Below, piece by piece: positions 15,335 to 24,824 of a stretch of 64,000 bases of DNA. Origin of the DNA: Streptomyces sp. SCL15-4. Its GTDB lineage: Bacteria > Actinomycetota > Actinomycetes > Streptomycetales > Streptomycetaceae. Under the pieces are notes generated by a model. The model was not told where the DNA came from. It saw only the letters and a list, made by a program, of their open reading frames with translations, and made no database searches. The translations under genes and the position numbers were made by a program. Location of the stretch: NCBI RefSeq assembly GCF_033366695.1, contig NZ_JAOBTQ010000001.1, positions 7,254,001 through 7,318,000 on the forward strand. Direction: 5' to 3'. Within the stretch, counting starts at the first letter, position 1; the number at the start of each line of letters is the position of its first letter.

Positions 15335-16803
15335 CGCCCGGCCCCCGAAGCCCGGTCCCGCGGGGCCGGAGCCTTGGCCGCCCGCAGCGCCCGATCGGTC
15401 AGCTCCCCGGCCGCCCCCGTGTACGCGGCCGGGTCGAGGAGCGCGCCGAGGACGCCGGCGTCGAAGCGGCCGGCGAGTTCGGGTACGGCGGCGAGGACCT
15501 CGGCAAGGGGGCGGCCGGTGGCGGCGCTCTCGGCGGCGGCCCGGCTCACCACCTCCTTGGCCGTCGCCTTGCCGAGCACGGACGCCAGCGCCGCCGCGAG
15601 CCGCTCGGAGACGATCAGACCGCCGCTCAGGCCGAGGTTGGCGCGCATCCTCCCGGGATCCACCACCAGCCCGGCCACCAGCTCCCGTGCGGTGTGCGCC
15701 GCCCCGCCCGCCAGCCGCAGACACTCGCGCAGCGGCAGCCACTCCGCGTGCCAGGCACCGGCCGACCGCTCGTCCTCCGAGAGCATCGCCTGCGTCAGCA
15801 CGCCCGCGTACGCGGGCACCTGGAGGGCGGCGGAGCGGATCAGCGTGGCCAGCGCCGGATTGCGCTTGTGCGGCATCGCCGAGGAGACACCCCGTCCGGC
15901 CGCCGCCGGCTCCGCCACCTCGGCGGTCTCGGTGCGCGCCAGCGACTGCACATCCACCGCGATCTTGCCCAGCACCCCGGTGGCCAGGGCCAGTTCGGCG
16001 GCCAGCGCGGCGACCGGCGCACGGTGGCTGTGCCACGGCAGGAGCGGGGCACCGAGGCCGGTCTCCGCGGCGAACCGCTCCGTCAGCCGGCGCGCGTACT
16101 CCGGTTCCGGGGGCTCGCCCCGCGCCTCGCGGTGCAGCCGCTCGTACTCGACGTAGCCCGCCAGCGTGCCCGCCGCGCCGCCGAGCTGGACGACCAGCTC
16201 CTCCGTGCGCAGCCGGCGCAGCCGGTCCGCCGCCCGCGCCACGGCCACCAGCCAGCCGGCGGCCTTGAGGCCGAAGGTGGTCGGTACCGCGTGCAGCCCG
16301 AGCGTCCGCCCCGCCATCGGCGTCCCCGTGTGCGCGCCGGCCAGCATCCGCAGCGAGCCGGCCATGTCGTCCAGGTCGGCCAGCAGCACGTCCAGGGTGC
16401 GGGCGGCCACCAGCATCGCGGCGGTGTCCAGGATGTCCTGACTGGTCGAGCCCCGGTGCACCTGGTCCGCGGCGGCCGGGTCGACGGCCGCCACCAGGTC
16501 GGTGAACGCCCGCACCACGGCCACCACCGGATTGGCCGCGCCCCGGCCGAGCACGGCCAGCGCGCGCAGGTCCAGGCGGTCGGCGCGGGCCAGCGCGGTG
16601 ATGGTCCGCGCCGCCTCCTCGGGCACGTTGCCCAGCGCCGCCTGGGCCCGCACCAGCGCCGCCTCCGCGTCCAGCATCGCCTGGAGCCACGCCCGGTCGG
16701 AGGTGGTCTCCTCGGCGGGGCTGCCGGCGCGCACCGGGCTCAGCAGCCCGGCGTCGACGAGGGCCGCGCCCGTGTCGGGGGCGCCCGTGTCGGGGGTGTT
16801 CAC
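15331..16803 (-). CDS. creD: CreD-like nitrosuccinate lyase (fumarase/aspartase superfamily)
   Basis: This 490-residue protein of the 3-carboxymuconate cycloisomerase/adenylosuccinate lyase superfamily opens with LVDAGLLSPVRAG and carries the flexible-loop signature SSAMPHKRNP near residue 305. CreD homologues split nitrosuccinate into fumarate and nitrous acid. The assignment rests mainly on overlap (GTGA) with a CreE-like flavoenzyme gene directly upstream; superfamily membership alone would also allow PurB or a muconate cycloisomerase. The N-terminal style fits CreD/PcaB rather than PurB. Translation is coupled on both sides. Confidence 0.8.
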   Translation of the reverse strand: MNTPDTGAPDTGAALVDAGLLSPVRAGSPAEETTSDRAWLQAMLDAEAALVRAQAALGNVPEEAARTITALARADRLDLRALAVLGRGAANPVVAVVRAFTDLVAAVDPAAADQVHRGSTSQDILDTAAMLVAARTLDVLLADLDDMAGSLRMLAGAHTGTPMAGRTLGLHAVPTTFGLKAAGWLVAVARAADRLRRLRTEELVVQLGGAAGTLAGYVEYERLHREARGEPPEPEYARRLTERFAAETGLGAPLLPWHSHRAPVAALAAELALATGVLGKIAVDVQSLARTETAEVAEPAAAGRGVSSAMPHKRNPALATLIRSAALQVPAYAGVLTQAMLSEDERSAGAWHAEWLPLRECLRLAGGAAHTARELVAGLVVDPGRMRANLGLSGGLIVSERLAAALASVLGKATAKEVVSRAAAESAATGRPLAEVLAAVPELAGRFDAGVLGALLDPAAYTGAAGELTDRALRAAKAPAPRDRASGAGR

Positions 16804-18752
16804 CGCGTCAGCTCTCCGATCATCTCGTCGTCCGGCCGCCGGTCCGCCGCCGCGAGGACGGCACGTGCGATGGCGTCCGAGTCCTGGAGCGTCACCGAGT
16901 TCACCCCGGGACGGATGCCGGCCGCCGTCGCCCAGTGCACGGACTCCGTGGGCACCCCGAAGGCGAAGCGGCGCGGATGCGCCCGGCCCTCGGCGTCGAT
17001 CACCCGGAACGGCGCGCCGGTCACGGCGAGGCCGCCCGTCTCGTACGACGTCCCCTCCGGGTCGCCGATCCGGTGCGGACGGCACCGTCCGGAGGCCAGG
17101 AGCCGGCGCAGCAGCGGATCGGCGGTCGTGCGCAGGTCGGTCTCCGGCAGGCGCGCCTCGACGAGGGTGCCGGCCGGGACCCGGGAGCCGGGCACCGCCG
17201 GGGACTCGATCACGAACGTGCCCCGTGCCCGGTCCGCCCCGGCCCGCGCGTCCGGGCCGAGCACGTCCAGCACGCCGGCCTCGATCAGCGCGATCGCCTC
17301 CTCGATCCGCCCGGCGGGCGGCCCGATGGACAGGTACGCGTTCAACGGCGTGTACCAGCCGTCCAGGTCACGCCGGTGCGAGCGGCCGGTGAGGCCGCCG
17401 TGGTCGATCACGAGCCGCAGTTCGTTGCGCAGGTCGCGCAGCACGTCGAGCGCCGACTTCAGCGGCCCGTCGACATTGCCGGCCCGCGCCGACGCCAGAT
17501 CCGCGCGCAGGTGCGCGACCAGCCAGCCGCGGAAGTCGGCCGGCGAGACGAAGTCGCGTCCCGCGTACGGGCGGGCGATCCGGTCCCAGTCCCAGCGGTC
17601 GGCCGGCGCCACGCCGAACTCGTCGAGGATGTCCTGCTCGCGCCGGCTCCCCGGCGGCACCGCGAGATAGGCCGCGCGCAGCCGGCGCGCGTCCGCCGTC
17701 CGGTCGGCGGCCGTGAGCAGCGCGGTGTAGTAGACGGTCTCGGCCTCCTTGGCGACCAGCGGCCACACCGTCTCGCGGAAGTCGATCCCGCCCCGGCGCC
17801 GGGCCCGCTGCCGCAGCTCCTCGATCACCTCCGCGGTCAGCAGGGCCGGTTCGTGCCGCCCGTGCGGGCCCTTCTGGTTCTCGCCCCGCGCGTGGAAGGG
17901 CAGGCCCCGGCGGGAGCCGGCCACCAGCCGGGGCTCCCGTCCGGACGGCAGATAGACCAGCCGGCCGCCCCGCCGCTCGAACCGCCCGCCCCGGCCGAGC
18001 GTCAACAGGGCCGTGTGGTCGAAGAAGTTGAGCCCCAGCCCGAGCAGGGCCACCGTCTCGCCGGGGCGCACCGCCGACAGGTCCGCGTCCGCCGGGTTGG
18101 CGGGTGCGACGTAGCCGAGCCCGTGCGCCCCGGCGAACTCGGCCAGCTCCCGCTGGCGGCGGGAGCGCCGTACCGGCAGATGGCCCTGGGCGAGGACCAC
18201 GGCGGCCAGGCCCGCCACGCTCCGGCCGTCGTCGAGCCGCACCCGCTGGGTGCCGTCCGGCTCGTCGGTCAGGCCGACCGCGCGGGCCCGGTGCACCACG
18301 GTCGTCAGGCCGCCCGGCGCGGTCCGGGTGACCCGCTGGAAGACCCACTCCAGGTAGTGGCCGTAGAAGGCGCGGGTGGGATACGAGTCGGGGCCGAGCG
18401 CGCGGGCCTCGGCCAGCACCCGCTCGTCGTGGCGCGCACCGTCCATGGGGCCGATCAGGGTGAGGAAGCGCGCCCACTCGTACAGGCTCGGCCCCGGGAC
18501 GAGCGCCCCCTCGATCCGCACGCTGTCGTCGGTGAACATCGTGACCTGGGAGGCCACCGTGTTCATCAGCAGGTGCTCGGACTGGTCGGTGCGCCACACC
18601 CGCCCGGCGCCCGGCGGATACGGGTCGACCATGTGCACGGTGAGCGGGCGGCGGTCCGCTTCCGCCGCGGCGTTCGCACACAGCCGTTCGAGGACCGAGA
18701 GGCCGCGGGGCCCGGCACCGATCACGCAGACGTCGAGCCGTCGGCTGGTCAT
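16800..18752 (-). CDS. creE: CreE-like FAD-dependent aspartate N-oxygenase
   Basis: This 650-residue NAD_binding_9-type flavoenzyme has the N-terminal dinucleotide motif VIGAGPRGLSVLERL, then VDPYPPGAGRVWRTDQ and LLMNTVASQVTMFTDD, a second nucleotide site at GLGLNFFDHTALLTLGRGG and the block RGENQKGPHGRHEP. The length and these blocks fit CreE/FzmM enzymes, which oxidise L-aspartate in steps to nitrosuccinate using NADPH and O2. It lies next to a CreD-like lyase, giving the complete two-enzyme nitrous-acid pathway. A GGAG site supports the ATG at 18752. Confidence 0.85.
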   Translation of the reverse strand: MTSRRLDVCVIGAGPRGLSVLERLCANAAAEADRRPLTVHMVDPYPPGAGRVWRTDQSEHLLMNTVASQVTMFTDDSVRIEGALVPGPSLYEWARFLTLIGPMDGARHDERVLAEARALGPDSYPTRAFYGHYLEWVFQRVTRTAPGGLTTVVHRARAVGLTDEPDGTQRVRLDDGRSVAGLAAVVLAQGHLPVRRSRRQRELAEFAGAHGLGYVAPANPADADLSAVRPGETVALLGLGLNFFDHTALLTLGRGGRFERRGGRLVYLPSGREPRLVAGSRRGLPFHARGENQKGPHGRHEPALLTAEVIEELRQRARRRGGIDFRETVWPLVAKEAETVYYTALLTAADRTADARRLRAAYLAVPPGSRREQDILDEFGVAPADRWDWDRIARPYAGRDFVSPADFRGWLVAHLRADLASARAGNVDGPLKSALDVLRDLRNELRLVIDHGGLTGRSHRRDLDGWYTPLNAYLSIGPPAGRIEEAIALIEAGVLDVLGPDARAGADRARGTFVIESPAVPGSRVPAGTLVEARLPETDLRTTADPLLRRLLASGRCRPHRIGDPEGTSYETGGLAVTGAPFRVIDAEGRAHPRRFAFGVPTESVHWATAAGIRPGVNSVTLQDSDAIARAVLAAADRRPDDEMIGELTR

Positions 18753-18819
18753 AGTCACTTGCTCCACTGGGTCGAAGGTCGTCGTGGGCCGGGCCGTCGG
18801 CCCGGGACGGGGCGGCGCC

Positions 18820-19716
18820 TCATGTCCCGGCGGCGGCACCGCTCAGCCGCAGGCCGCCCGGCGCCCGCCCCTGGATCAGGCCGCGCCCGCGCACCCCGCG
18901 GGCCAGGGCCGCGGTGAGCCGGTCCCGGCCGCCGGCGTCCCGGGCCGCAGGGGCCTCCGCCAGCTCCCGCAGGGCGCCCAGGGCCGTCTCCAGCTCCCCG
19001 GCCAGCTCCGTCAGCACCTCCACGACGGCCGCCGCGTTGGAACTGAGGATGTCCGTCCACAGGCCGGCGTCGCCCGCGGCGATCCGCGTGGCGTCGCGCA
19101 GGCCCTGGCCGGCGAGCTGGAGCTGGGACTCCTCGCCGTCCAGCAGCCGGCCCGCGAGCAGGCTCGCGACCAGGTGCGGGGTGTGCGAGACGAGGGCCAC
19201 CGCCCGGTCGTGCTGGGCGGGCTCCATCACCACCGGGCGCGCCCCGCACAGCCGGGCCAGCTCCGTCGCCCGGCCGACCGCCCGCTCGCCGGCCCGGCCC
19301 GCCGGGGTCAGCACCCAGGGCCGGCCGTGGAACAGGTCGGGCAGCGCCGCGAGCGGCCCCGACCGCTCCCGGCCCGCCATGGGGTGCCCGCCCACGAAAC
19401 GGGCCAGGTCGCAGCCCAGCTCCGCGGCCTCCCGCTGCGGCCGCACCTTCACGCTGGAGACGTCGGTGAAGTCGTGGGCCAGCCCCCGTGTCTGCTGCCG
19501 GCGCAGACACGTGGCGACATGCTGCGGGGGTACGGCGAGGACGGCCAGGTCCACGGGGGTGCGCGGTACTTCCGCCACCCCCGCGCCGAGGCCGGCGGCG
19601 GTGCGCGCGGCCTCGGGGTCGTCGTCGAGGAGGTAGGGGGTGATGCCCCGGGCGCGCAGCGCCAGGGCGATCGACGTGCCGATCAGGCCCGTGCCGACCA
19701 CCGCGACGGTGCGCAT
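18820..19716 (-). CDS. tyrA: Prephenate dehydrogenase
   Basis: This 298-residue protein has an NAD-binding GTGLIGTSIALAL at the N-terminus, DVSSVK, GGHPMAGRERSGP for prephenate binding and HDRAVALVSHTPH with the catalytic His. It converts prephenate to 4-hydroxyphenylpyruvate, the substrate of the 4-hydroxymandelate synthase two genes upstream. A dedicated TyrA is a usual companion of 4-hydroxyphenylglycine genes, so this is the supply enzyme rather than the housekeeping copy. There is no ACT domain, which suggests no feedback control by tyrosine. The ATG overlaps the upstream stop by one base. Confidence 0.9.
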   Translation of the reverse strand: MRTVAVVGTGLIGTSIALALRARGITPYLLDDDPEAARTAAGLGAGVAEVPRTPVDLAVLAVPPQHVATCLRRQQTRGLAHDFTDVSSVKVRPQREAAELGCDLARFVGGHPMAGRERSGPLAALPDLFHGRPWVLTPAGRAGERAVGRATELARLCGARPVVMEPAQHDRAVALVSHTPHLVASLLAGRLLDGEESQLQLAGQGLRDATRIAAGDAGLWTDILSSNAAAVVEVLTELAGELETALGALRELAEAPAARDAGGRDRLTAALARGVRGRGLIQGRAPGGLRLSGAAAGT

Positions 19717-20633
19717 CAGCGGGTGCGCCACAGCACCGGCAGGAACTCGGGGTCCGCGTAGTCCGGGGTCCCCTCGGCGGTCCTGCGCACCAGCACGTCG
19801 TGGTTGTACGCCACCGCGGTGCCGTCGGAGCGGCGGAAGGGCCGGTAGCGGTTCTCGCCGTCCTGGAGGTGGAAGGAGATGGCGCGGCGGGGCCGGTCGC
19901 CGACGTTGGCGCCGCTGCCGTGGTAGGTGCGGCAGTGGTGGAAGCTGACGTGGCCCCTGGGGATCACCATCGGGACCTTGCGGACCTCCGTGTTGTTGTA
20001 CGCCGCGTTCTCCTCCAGCATCTGGTCGAGTTCGCCCCGGTCGCGCTCGGCGAAGTGCAGGGACGTCGCGTCGTTGGCGGCGGTCTCCTTCCAGTGGTGA
20101 CTGCCGTCCACCATCGTGATGGTGCCCAGTTCCTCGTCACAGTCGTGGAAGGGGATGAACGCGGTCAGCATCCGCTCGGAGGTGGAGGTGGCCCAGTAGT
20201 GCCGGTCGAAGTGCCAGGGCACGATGTTCGACGGCTCCCCGGCCACCGGCGGTTTGTAGATCAGGGTGGACTGGAACACCCGGATCTCCGCGGCCTCGGC
20301 GAGCCGCGCGGCCACCGCGCCGAGCAGCGGCTTGCGCAGGACGGCGCCGATCGTGTCGTCCTCGTAGTGGATGTAGTCGTTGTGCCGCTGCACGGGACCG
20401 TGCTCCGGCTCCCAGTACGCCAGCTTCGACGGGCGGACCGGCAGCGTACGGTCGCGGTGGCCGGCGTAGAAACGCTCGCTGGCGGCCTCGAGCCGTGCGG
20501 TCTCCTCGTCGGTGAAGATCTTCTCGGACAGGTACCAGCCGTGCTCGGCGTAGAAGGCCACGTCCTCGTCGGTGGGCAGGAGCGCGCGCTCCTCCTCGGT
20601 CAGGGTGAAAGCGGTGGGGTCCTGAACAGTCAC
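19716..20633 (-). CDS. PhyH-family Fe(II)/2-oxoglutarate oxygenase
   Basis: This 305-residue protein fits the phytanoyl-CoA dioxygenase fold. The iron triad is read as His141 and Asp143 in WHFDRHY and His238 in TYHGSGANVGD, with the 2OG-binding Arg about ten residues later in RPRRAISFHL. It would hydroxylate, desaturate or halogenate an intermediate using O2 and 2-oxoglutarate. Its place between HmaS and TyrA in one coupled operon makes it a tailoring enzyme of the Hpg/nitrous-acid product. A GAGGAAG site precedes the GTG start. Confidence 0.87.
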   Translation of the reverse strand: MTVQDPTAFTLTEEERALLPTDEDVAFYAEHGWYLSEKIFTDEETARLEAASERFYAGHRDRTLPVRPSKLAYWEPEHGPVQRHNDYIHYEDDTIGAVLRKPLLGAVAARLAEAAEIRVFQSTLIYKPPVAGEPSNIVPWHFDRHYWATSTSERMLTAFIPFHDCDEELGTITMVDGSHHWKETAANDATSLHFAERDRGELDQMLEENAAYNNTEVRKVPMVIPRGHVSFHHCRTYHGSGANVGDRPRRAISFHLQDGENRYRPFRRSDGTAVAYNHDVLVRRTAEGTPDYADPEFLPVLWRTR

Positions 20634-20679
20634 GGTCTTCCTCGTGTGCCTTGAAGGGGGTGGTGGGCGTCGGCCGGTG

Positions 20680-21744
20680 TCAGGCCATCGCCTTCTCGCG
20701 GGCCACGGCCTCGTAGAGCGCCTTGATGTTGCCGCTGCCGAACGTGCGGGCCCCGTGCCGGTCGATGACCTCCCAGAAGAAGGTCTTCCGTACGTGCATG
20801 GACTGGGTGAAGATCTGGAAGACCTGGCCCCAGTGGTCCCGGTCGACCAGGACGTTGGTGCGCCGCAGGTCCTCGATGCGCAGCTCGGGCTCGCCCAGCC
20901 GCTCGGCCAGCTCGTCGTAGTAGGTGCCCGGGGTGTCCAGGAAGCCGACACCGCGGGCCTCCATGGCCGGCACCGCGGTGACGATGTCGTCGGTGAGCAG
21001 CGCGAGATGCTGCACTCCGGCGCCGCCGTGGCGGGCCAGGAACGCGTCGATCTGGCCGGGCCGACGGTCCGTCACCGGCTCGATGAGGGTGAAGGTGACC
21101 TCGCCGGACGGGCTCTGCACCACCTTGGAGTCCATGGCCTGCTCGCCGACCTCGATGAACTCCTCGAAGATCTGGCGGAACCCGAAGACCTCCTCGTAGA
21201 AGGCGACCGTCGGCCGCAGGGTGCCCGCCGGCAGGCAGATCGCCGCGTGGTCGACGGTGTGCAGCAGCCGTTCGCTCTCGTCGGGGTCGTCGGCGATGAT
21301 GTCCATCGTGCCGGGCAGGAAGTCGGCCCGGTCCCCGGTCCGCTGCGTGAAGCGGTGCGCCACGTCGCCGAAGCCGAGCACGGACGCCGTGACGACCTCG
21401 GTGCCGCACCGGCCGTGCGTGACGGGCTCCTCCACCGGTGTCGCCCCCCGCGCCACGGCGGTCGCGAACGCCTCGGCGGCGTCCGGGACTTCGAAGGCGA
21501 TGTTGGCCACGCCGTCGCCGTGCCGGGAGACGTAGTGCGCCGCCGGATGGCCGGGGGTCAGCGCGGAGGTGAGCACCAGGTCGATGCCGCCCTGGCTCAG
21601 CAGCAGCGACCGGCTGTCCGCGCGGCCCGTCTCGGGACCCGCCTGGCCGCGCACCCGGAAGCCGAACGCGGTGCACAGGTAGAACGCCGACTGCCGGGCG
21701 TCGCCGACGTAGAACTCGACGTGGTCCACGGCTCCGATGTTCAC
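20680..21744 (-). CDS. hmaS: 4-Hydroxymandelate synthase
   Basis: This 354-residue enzyme has two vicinal-oxygen-chelate domains and iron ligands His166, His246 and Glu325. It differs from 4-hydroxyphenylpyruvate dioxygenase at diagnostic places: FTLIEP replaces FPINEP near residue 218, and GSGNIKALYEAV has Ile340 where HPPD has Phe. The blocks VFGFRQIFEEFIEVGEQAM and RRTNVLVDRDHWGQVFQIFT also follow HmaS from glycopeptide clusters. It converts 4-hydroxyphenylpyruvate to 4-hydroxymandelate with CO2 loss. The GTG start overlaps the ketosynthase stop (GTGA). Confidence 0.88.
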   Translation of the reverse strand: MNIGAVDHVEFYVGDARQSAFYLCTAFGFRVRGQAGPETGRADSRSLLLSQGGIDLVLTSALTPGHPAAHYVSRHGDGVANIAFEVPDAAEAFATAVARGATPVEEPVTHGRCGTEVVTASVLGFGDVAHRFTQRTGDRADFLPGTMDIIADDPDESERLLHTVDHAAICLPAGTLRPTVAFYEEVFGFRQIFEEFIEVGEQAMDSKVVQSPSGEVTFTLIEPVTDRRPGQIDAFLARHGGAGVQHLALLTDDIVTAVPAMEARGVGFLDTPGTYYDELAERLGEPELRIEDLRRTNVLVDRDHWGQVFQIFTQSMHVRKTFFWEVIDRHGARTFGSGNIKALYEAVAREKAMA

Positions 21745-23024
21745 GTGCTCTCTCCCTCTTCGCGGCGCCGGGCGCGGGTGCCGGCGGTGCCGAACAGCAG
21801 GCTGACGTTGTGACCGCCGAAGGCGAACGAGTTGGACAGCACGGCCTGGACGGGGACGCGCCGGGCCTCGCCCCGTACGTGGTCCAGGTCGCAGGCCGGG
21901 TCGACCTCGTCCAGGTTGTGCGTGGGCGGCAGCGTGCCGCGCGCGACGGCGAGGGCGCAGATCGCGGCCTCCACCGCACCGGAGCCGCCGAGCAGGTGCC
22001 CGGTCATGGACTTGGTGCTGCTCACGGCCGGCGAACGGTCTTCGAACACGGCCCGTACGGCCCTGGTCTCGGCGATGTCGCCCAGCTTGGTGGCGGTGCC
22101 GTGCGCGTTGATGTAGCCGATGTCGCCGGGCGTCAGACCGCCCGTGCGCAGCGCCCCGCGCATCGCCTGCGCGGCCCCCTCGCCGTCGGGGCGCGGCGCG
22201 GTGGGCTTGAAGGCGTCGGTGGTGGCGCCCCAGCCGAGCAGGTCGGCGTAGCCCGCGGCGCCCCGGGCGTCGGCGTGCTCGACGCGCTCCACGACCAGCA
22301 CCCCGGCGCCCTCCGCCAGCACGAACCCGTTGCGGCGGCGGTCGAAGGGCCGGCTGGCCGCCTCCGGGTCGTCGTCCCAGCCGCTGGCCAGGGCCCGGGC
22401 GTGGGCGAACGCCAGGGCGGAGGTCGGGTTGAGCGGCGCCTCGGCGCCGCCGCAGACCACCACGTCGGCCTCGCCGTAGCGGATCAGCCGGGCGGCCTCC
22501 GCCACGGCGTGGGCACCGGCCGCGCAGGCGGTGGCGACGGCCGAACTCCAGCCGCGGATACCGTGCTTGATGGCGATCCGGGCCGCCGCCATGTTGGGCA
22601 GCATGCCGGGCAGCAGATAGGGGCTGACCGCCGTCGGGCCGCGCCGGACCCGCTCGTGGGCCTGTGCCTCGTACGTGGTCAGGCCGCCCGCGCCGCTGGA
22701 GACGACCACCGCGACGCGCTCGGGGTCCACGTCCCGGCCCACCACGATCCCCGCGTCGGCGAGGGCGTCGTCGGCGGCGGCCAGGGCCATCAGGGCGTAG
22801 CGGTCGACCAGCCGGCCCTCGCTGGGCGGCAGCACCTCGCGCGCCTCGATGTCCGGCGCGATGCCGGCGCTGCCCACGGTGCCGTCGAGCAGGTGCCCCT
22901 CCGGCGGCCTGCGCAGACCGGACTTGCCGTGGCACAGCGCGTCGAACGTGCCGGCGGCGCCCCGGCCGAGCGGAGTGAAGGTGCCGAGCCCGGTGATCAC
23001 GGCACCCGGGAGCGCGGCGGTCAT
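21741..23024 (-). CDS. Stand-alone beta-ketoacyl-ACP synthase (FabF type)
   Basis: This 427-residue condensing enzyme has a complete triad: Cys167 in ATACAAGAHA, His308 in NAHGTAT and His343 in MTGHLLGG. No chain-length factor partner and no acyltransferase domain are present. It is therefore able to perform decarboxylative Claisen condensation on carrier-bound malonate. It overlaps the ligase upstream (ATGA) and HmaS downstream (GTGA). In this setting it may extend an Hpg-type aroyl or aminoacyl thioester, or an acyl chain made by FabI and the desaturase. Confidence 0.92.
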   Translation of the reverse strand: MTAALPGAVITGLGTFTPLGRGAAGTFDALCHGKSGLRRPPEGHLLDGTVGSAGIAPDIEAREVLPPSEGRLVDRYALMALAAADDALADAGIVVGRDVDPERVAVVVSSGAGGLTTYEAQAHERVRRGPTAVSPYLLPGMLPNMAAARIAIKHGIRGWSSAVATACAAGAHAVAEAARLIRYGEADVVVCGGAEAPLNPTSALAFAHARALASGWDDDPEAASRPFDRRRNGFVLAEGAGVLVVERVEHADARGAAGYADLLGWGATTDAFKPTAPRPDGEGAAQAMRGALRTGGLTPGDIGYINAHGTATKLGDIAETRAVRAVFEDRSPAVSSTKSMTGHLLGGSGAVEAAICALAVARGTLPPTHNLDEVDPACDLDHVRGEARRVPVQAVLSNSFAFGGHNVSLLFGTAGTRARRREEGEST

Positions 23025-24670
23025 ACGGCGACCTGCTTCGCGGAGGTCTCCCGGCCCAGCAGCTCGCCGTCCAGGAAGCGCCGGCGCAGCAGGAACTTGC
23101 GGACCTTGCCGGTCGCGCCGAGCGGGATGCGGTCCGGTTCGACCACGACGACGCGCTCGACGGTGCGGGCCACCCACGGCTCCAGCGCGGCGAGCACCTC
23201 GGCGGTGCGGTCGGCCTCCTGGTCCGCCGCCGGGTCCAGCACGAGCAGCACCGAGGTCGCGACCCGGCCGTCCGTGGACACGGCGACGACCGTGCACTCC
23301 AGCACGCCGGCGCAGTCGGCGAGGACCCGCTCCTCGCACAGCATGGTGTACAGGCGGTGGCCGTCGCCGAGGTCGACGGCGTCCACCAGGCGGTCCACGT
23401 GGTAGTAGTAGCCCTCCTCGTCGCGGTAGACGAGGTCGCCGGTGAGGAAGTAGCCGTCCCGGCGGGTGCGGTAGGTGGTCACCGAGTCGTTCCAGTAACC
23501 GAGCGACAGCGTCGGCGCCTTGACGGCGAGCTGGCCCACCTCGCCGGTGCCCAGCCGCTCGCCGTCGTCGTCGACGACCGCGATGTCGGAGAAGGCGTGC
23601 GGCCTGCCGATGCAGCGGCCGTAGCGCCCGGTGTCGGGGGTGTGCGTGATGTGGAACTGGGAGTGGCCCATCTCCGAGGAGCCGAGGCCGTCCACGAAGA
23701 ACGAGCCGGGGCGCGTCACCCGCCCCCGCGCGGTGACCGACTCGCGCGTACCGTGCGCGATGAGCTTGCGGATGTGCGCCTCGTGCGCGCAGTCCCCGGT
23801 GTTCCACCAGGTGCGCACGGAGGCGAGGTCGCGCCGGGACAGGTCCTCGCCCGCCAGCTCCGACCAGGTGGCGGCGAAGCCGAGGACGCTGGCCGGCTGC
23901 CAGGACTCGATGGCGTCGAGCACCAGCGTGCCGGTCTGCCGGGAGACGACGGCCAGCTGGGCGCGGTTGGTCAGGGCGAGGTTCACGGCGATGACGGTGG
24001 CCGCGTGCGCGGAGGGCAGCGCGCCCAGCATCCGGTCCAGACCCTGGCCCTTGGGCAGGGACAGCCGGTGCCGGATGGCGGCGAACAGGCTGTGGTGGGA
24101 GTGGACGACCGCCTTGGGCAGGCCGGTCGTGCCGGAGGAGTGGGTGATGACCACGGGCTCGTCGCCGTGGTGCCGGTAGGCCGCGGGAGCCGCGCCGGGA
24201 TCGCCGGTGCCCAGGTCGGCGGGGTCCGCGAGCAGCGCGGTGGTGCTGCCGGCCGAGGACAGCGCGTCCCGGTGCGGACGGTCGGCGATGACGCCGACGG
24301 CGCCCAGCCGCCGGATGTACTCGGCCGCCTGCTCGGCGGGCACCCTGCCGTTGACGAGCGCGGGGATCGCGCCCAGGCGGGCCAGTGCCAGATAGCCGAG
24401 CACCTGGTCGGCGCCGTCGGTCACCCAGACGGCGACCGGGTCGCGGGGCCTGACGCCGAGGGCGTGCAGGACGGCGGCCCGGGCGGCGACGCGCTCGCCG
24501 AGGTGCGCCAGGGTGAGGGGCTGCCAGGCCGGGTGGCCGTCCACCTCGGTGTCGAAGGTCAGGGTCGGTCGGTCGAGGCCGGTGCCCCGCTCGATCAGTG
24601 TGGTCAGCACGTTGCCCACGCCCAGCCGCTGATCGGCCGCGAGTTCCGCGCGCTCGTTCTTCGGGTTCAT
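23021..24670 (-). CDS. Class I adenylate-forming ligase 1
   Basis: This 549-residue ANL-superfamily enzyme has the P-loop THSSGTTGLPKAVVHSHHS near residue 170, GSSEMGHS, the hinge TGDLVYRDEEGYYYHVDRL and the A10 lysine in GATGKVRKFL. It activates a carboxylate as an acyl adenylate for an ACP or CoA. Position next to the ACP suggests ACP loading of an aryl or amino acid. The alternative is an ATP-dependent diazotase of the CreM kind, which belongs to the same superfamily and works with CreE/CreD products. Sequence reading cannot separate the two. Confidence 0.88.
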   Translation of the reverse strand: MNPKNERAELAADQRLGVGNVLTTLIERGTGLDRPTLTFDTEVDGHPAWQPLTLAHLGERVAARAAVLHALGVRPRDPVAVWVTDGADQVLGYLALARLGAIPALVNGRVPAEQAAEYIRRLGAVGVIADRPHRDALSSAGSTTALLADPADLGTGDPGAAPAAYRHHGDEPVVITHSSGTTGLPKAVVHSHHSLFAAIRHRLSLPKGQGLDRMLGALPSAHAATVIAVNLALTNRAQLAVVSRQTGTLVLDAIESWQPASVLGFAATWSELAGEDLSRRDLASVRTWWNTGDCAHEAHIRKLIAHGTRESVTARGRVTRPGSFFVDGLGSSEMGHSQFHITHTPDTGRYGRCIGRPHAFSDIAVVDDDGERLGTGEVGQLAVKAPTLSLGYWNDSVTTYRTRRDGYFLTGDLVYRDEEGYYYHVDRLVDAVDLGDGHRLYTMLCEERVLADCAGVLECTVVAVSTDGRVATSVLLVLDPAADQEADRTAEVLAALEPWVARTVERVVVVEPDRIPLGATGKVRKFLLRRRFLDGELLGRETSAKQVAV

Positions 24671-24753
24671 TTCCCGTCGGTCCCTACTGTCGGGCCTTTG
24701 TCTGTCTCGGTCTTCGCGTACGTGCACGGCCGTCCGGCGGGGCCGGCCGCCGC

Positions 24754-24791
24754 CCCTCCCGTCCGCCGCCGTGGCGGGCGGGACGGGAGGG
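24754..24791. terminator. GC-rich hairpin between ACP and ligase genes
   Basis: CCCTCCCGTCC at 24754-24764 pairs perfectly with 24781-24791. It follows the ACP gene on the minus strand and could trim or attenuate the transcript so that ACP is made in excess over the ligase. Confidence 0.45.
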
Positions 24792-24824
24792 TGGGTGCGG
24801 GCCGGGCCGTCGCCGGCCGTGGGG

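Noticed and set aside
15331..16803. Call as adenylosuccinate lyase (PurB) serving the nucleoside locus
   Set aside because: The N-terminal style fits CreD/PcaB and the gene is translationally coupled to a CreE-like gene 30 kb from the purine-type genes. A dual role cannot be fully excluded.
20680..21744. Call as housekeeping 4-hydroxyphenylpyruvate dioxygenase
   Set aside because: Diagnostic segments (TLIEP instead of INEP, NIKALYEAV instead of NFKALFEAI) follow 4-hydroxymandelate synthase, and Hmo and HpgT genes are present.
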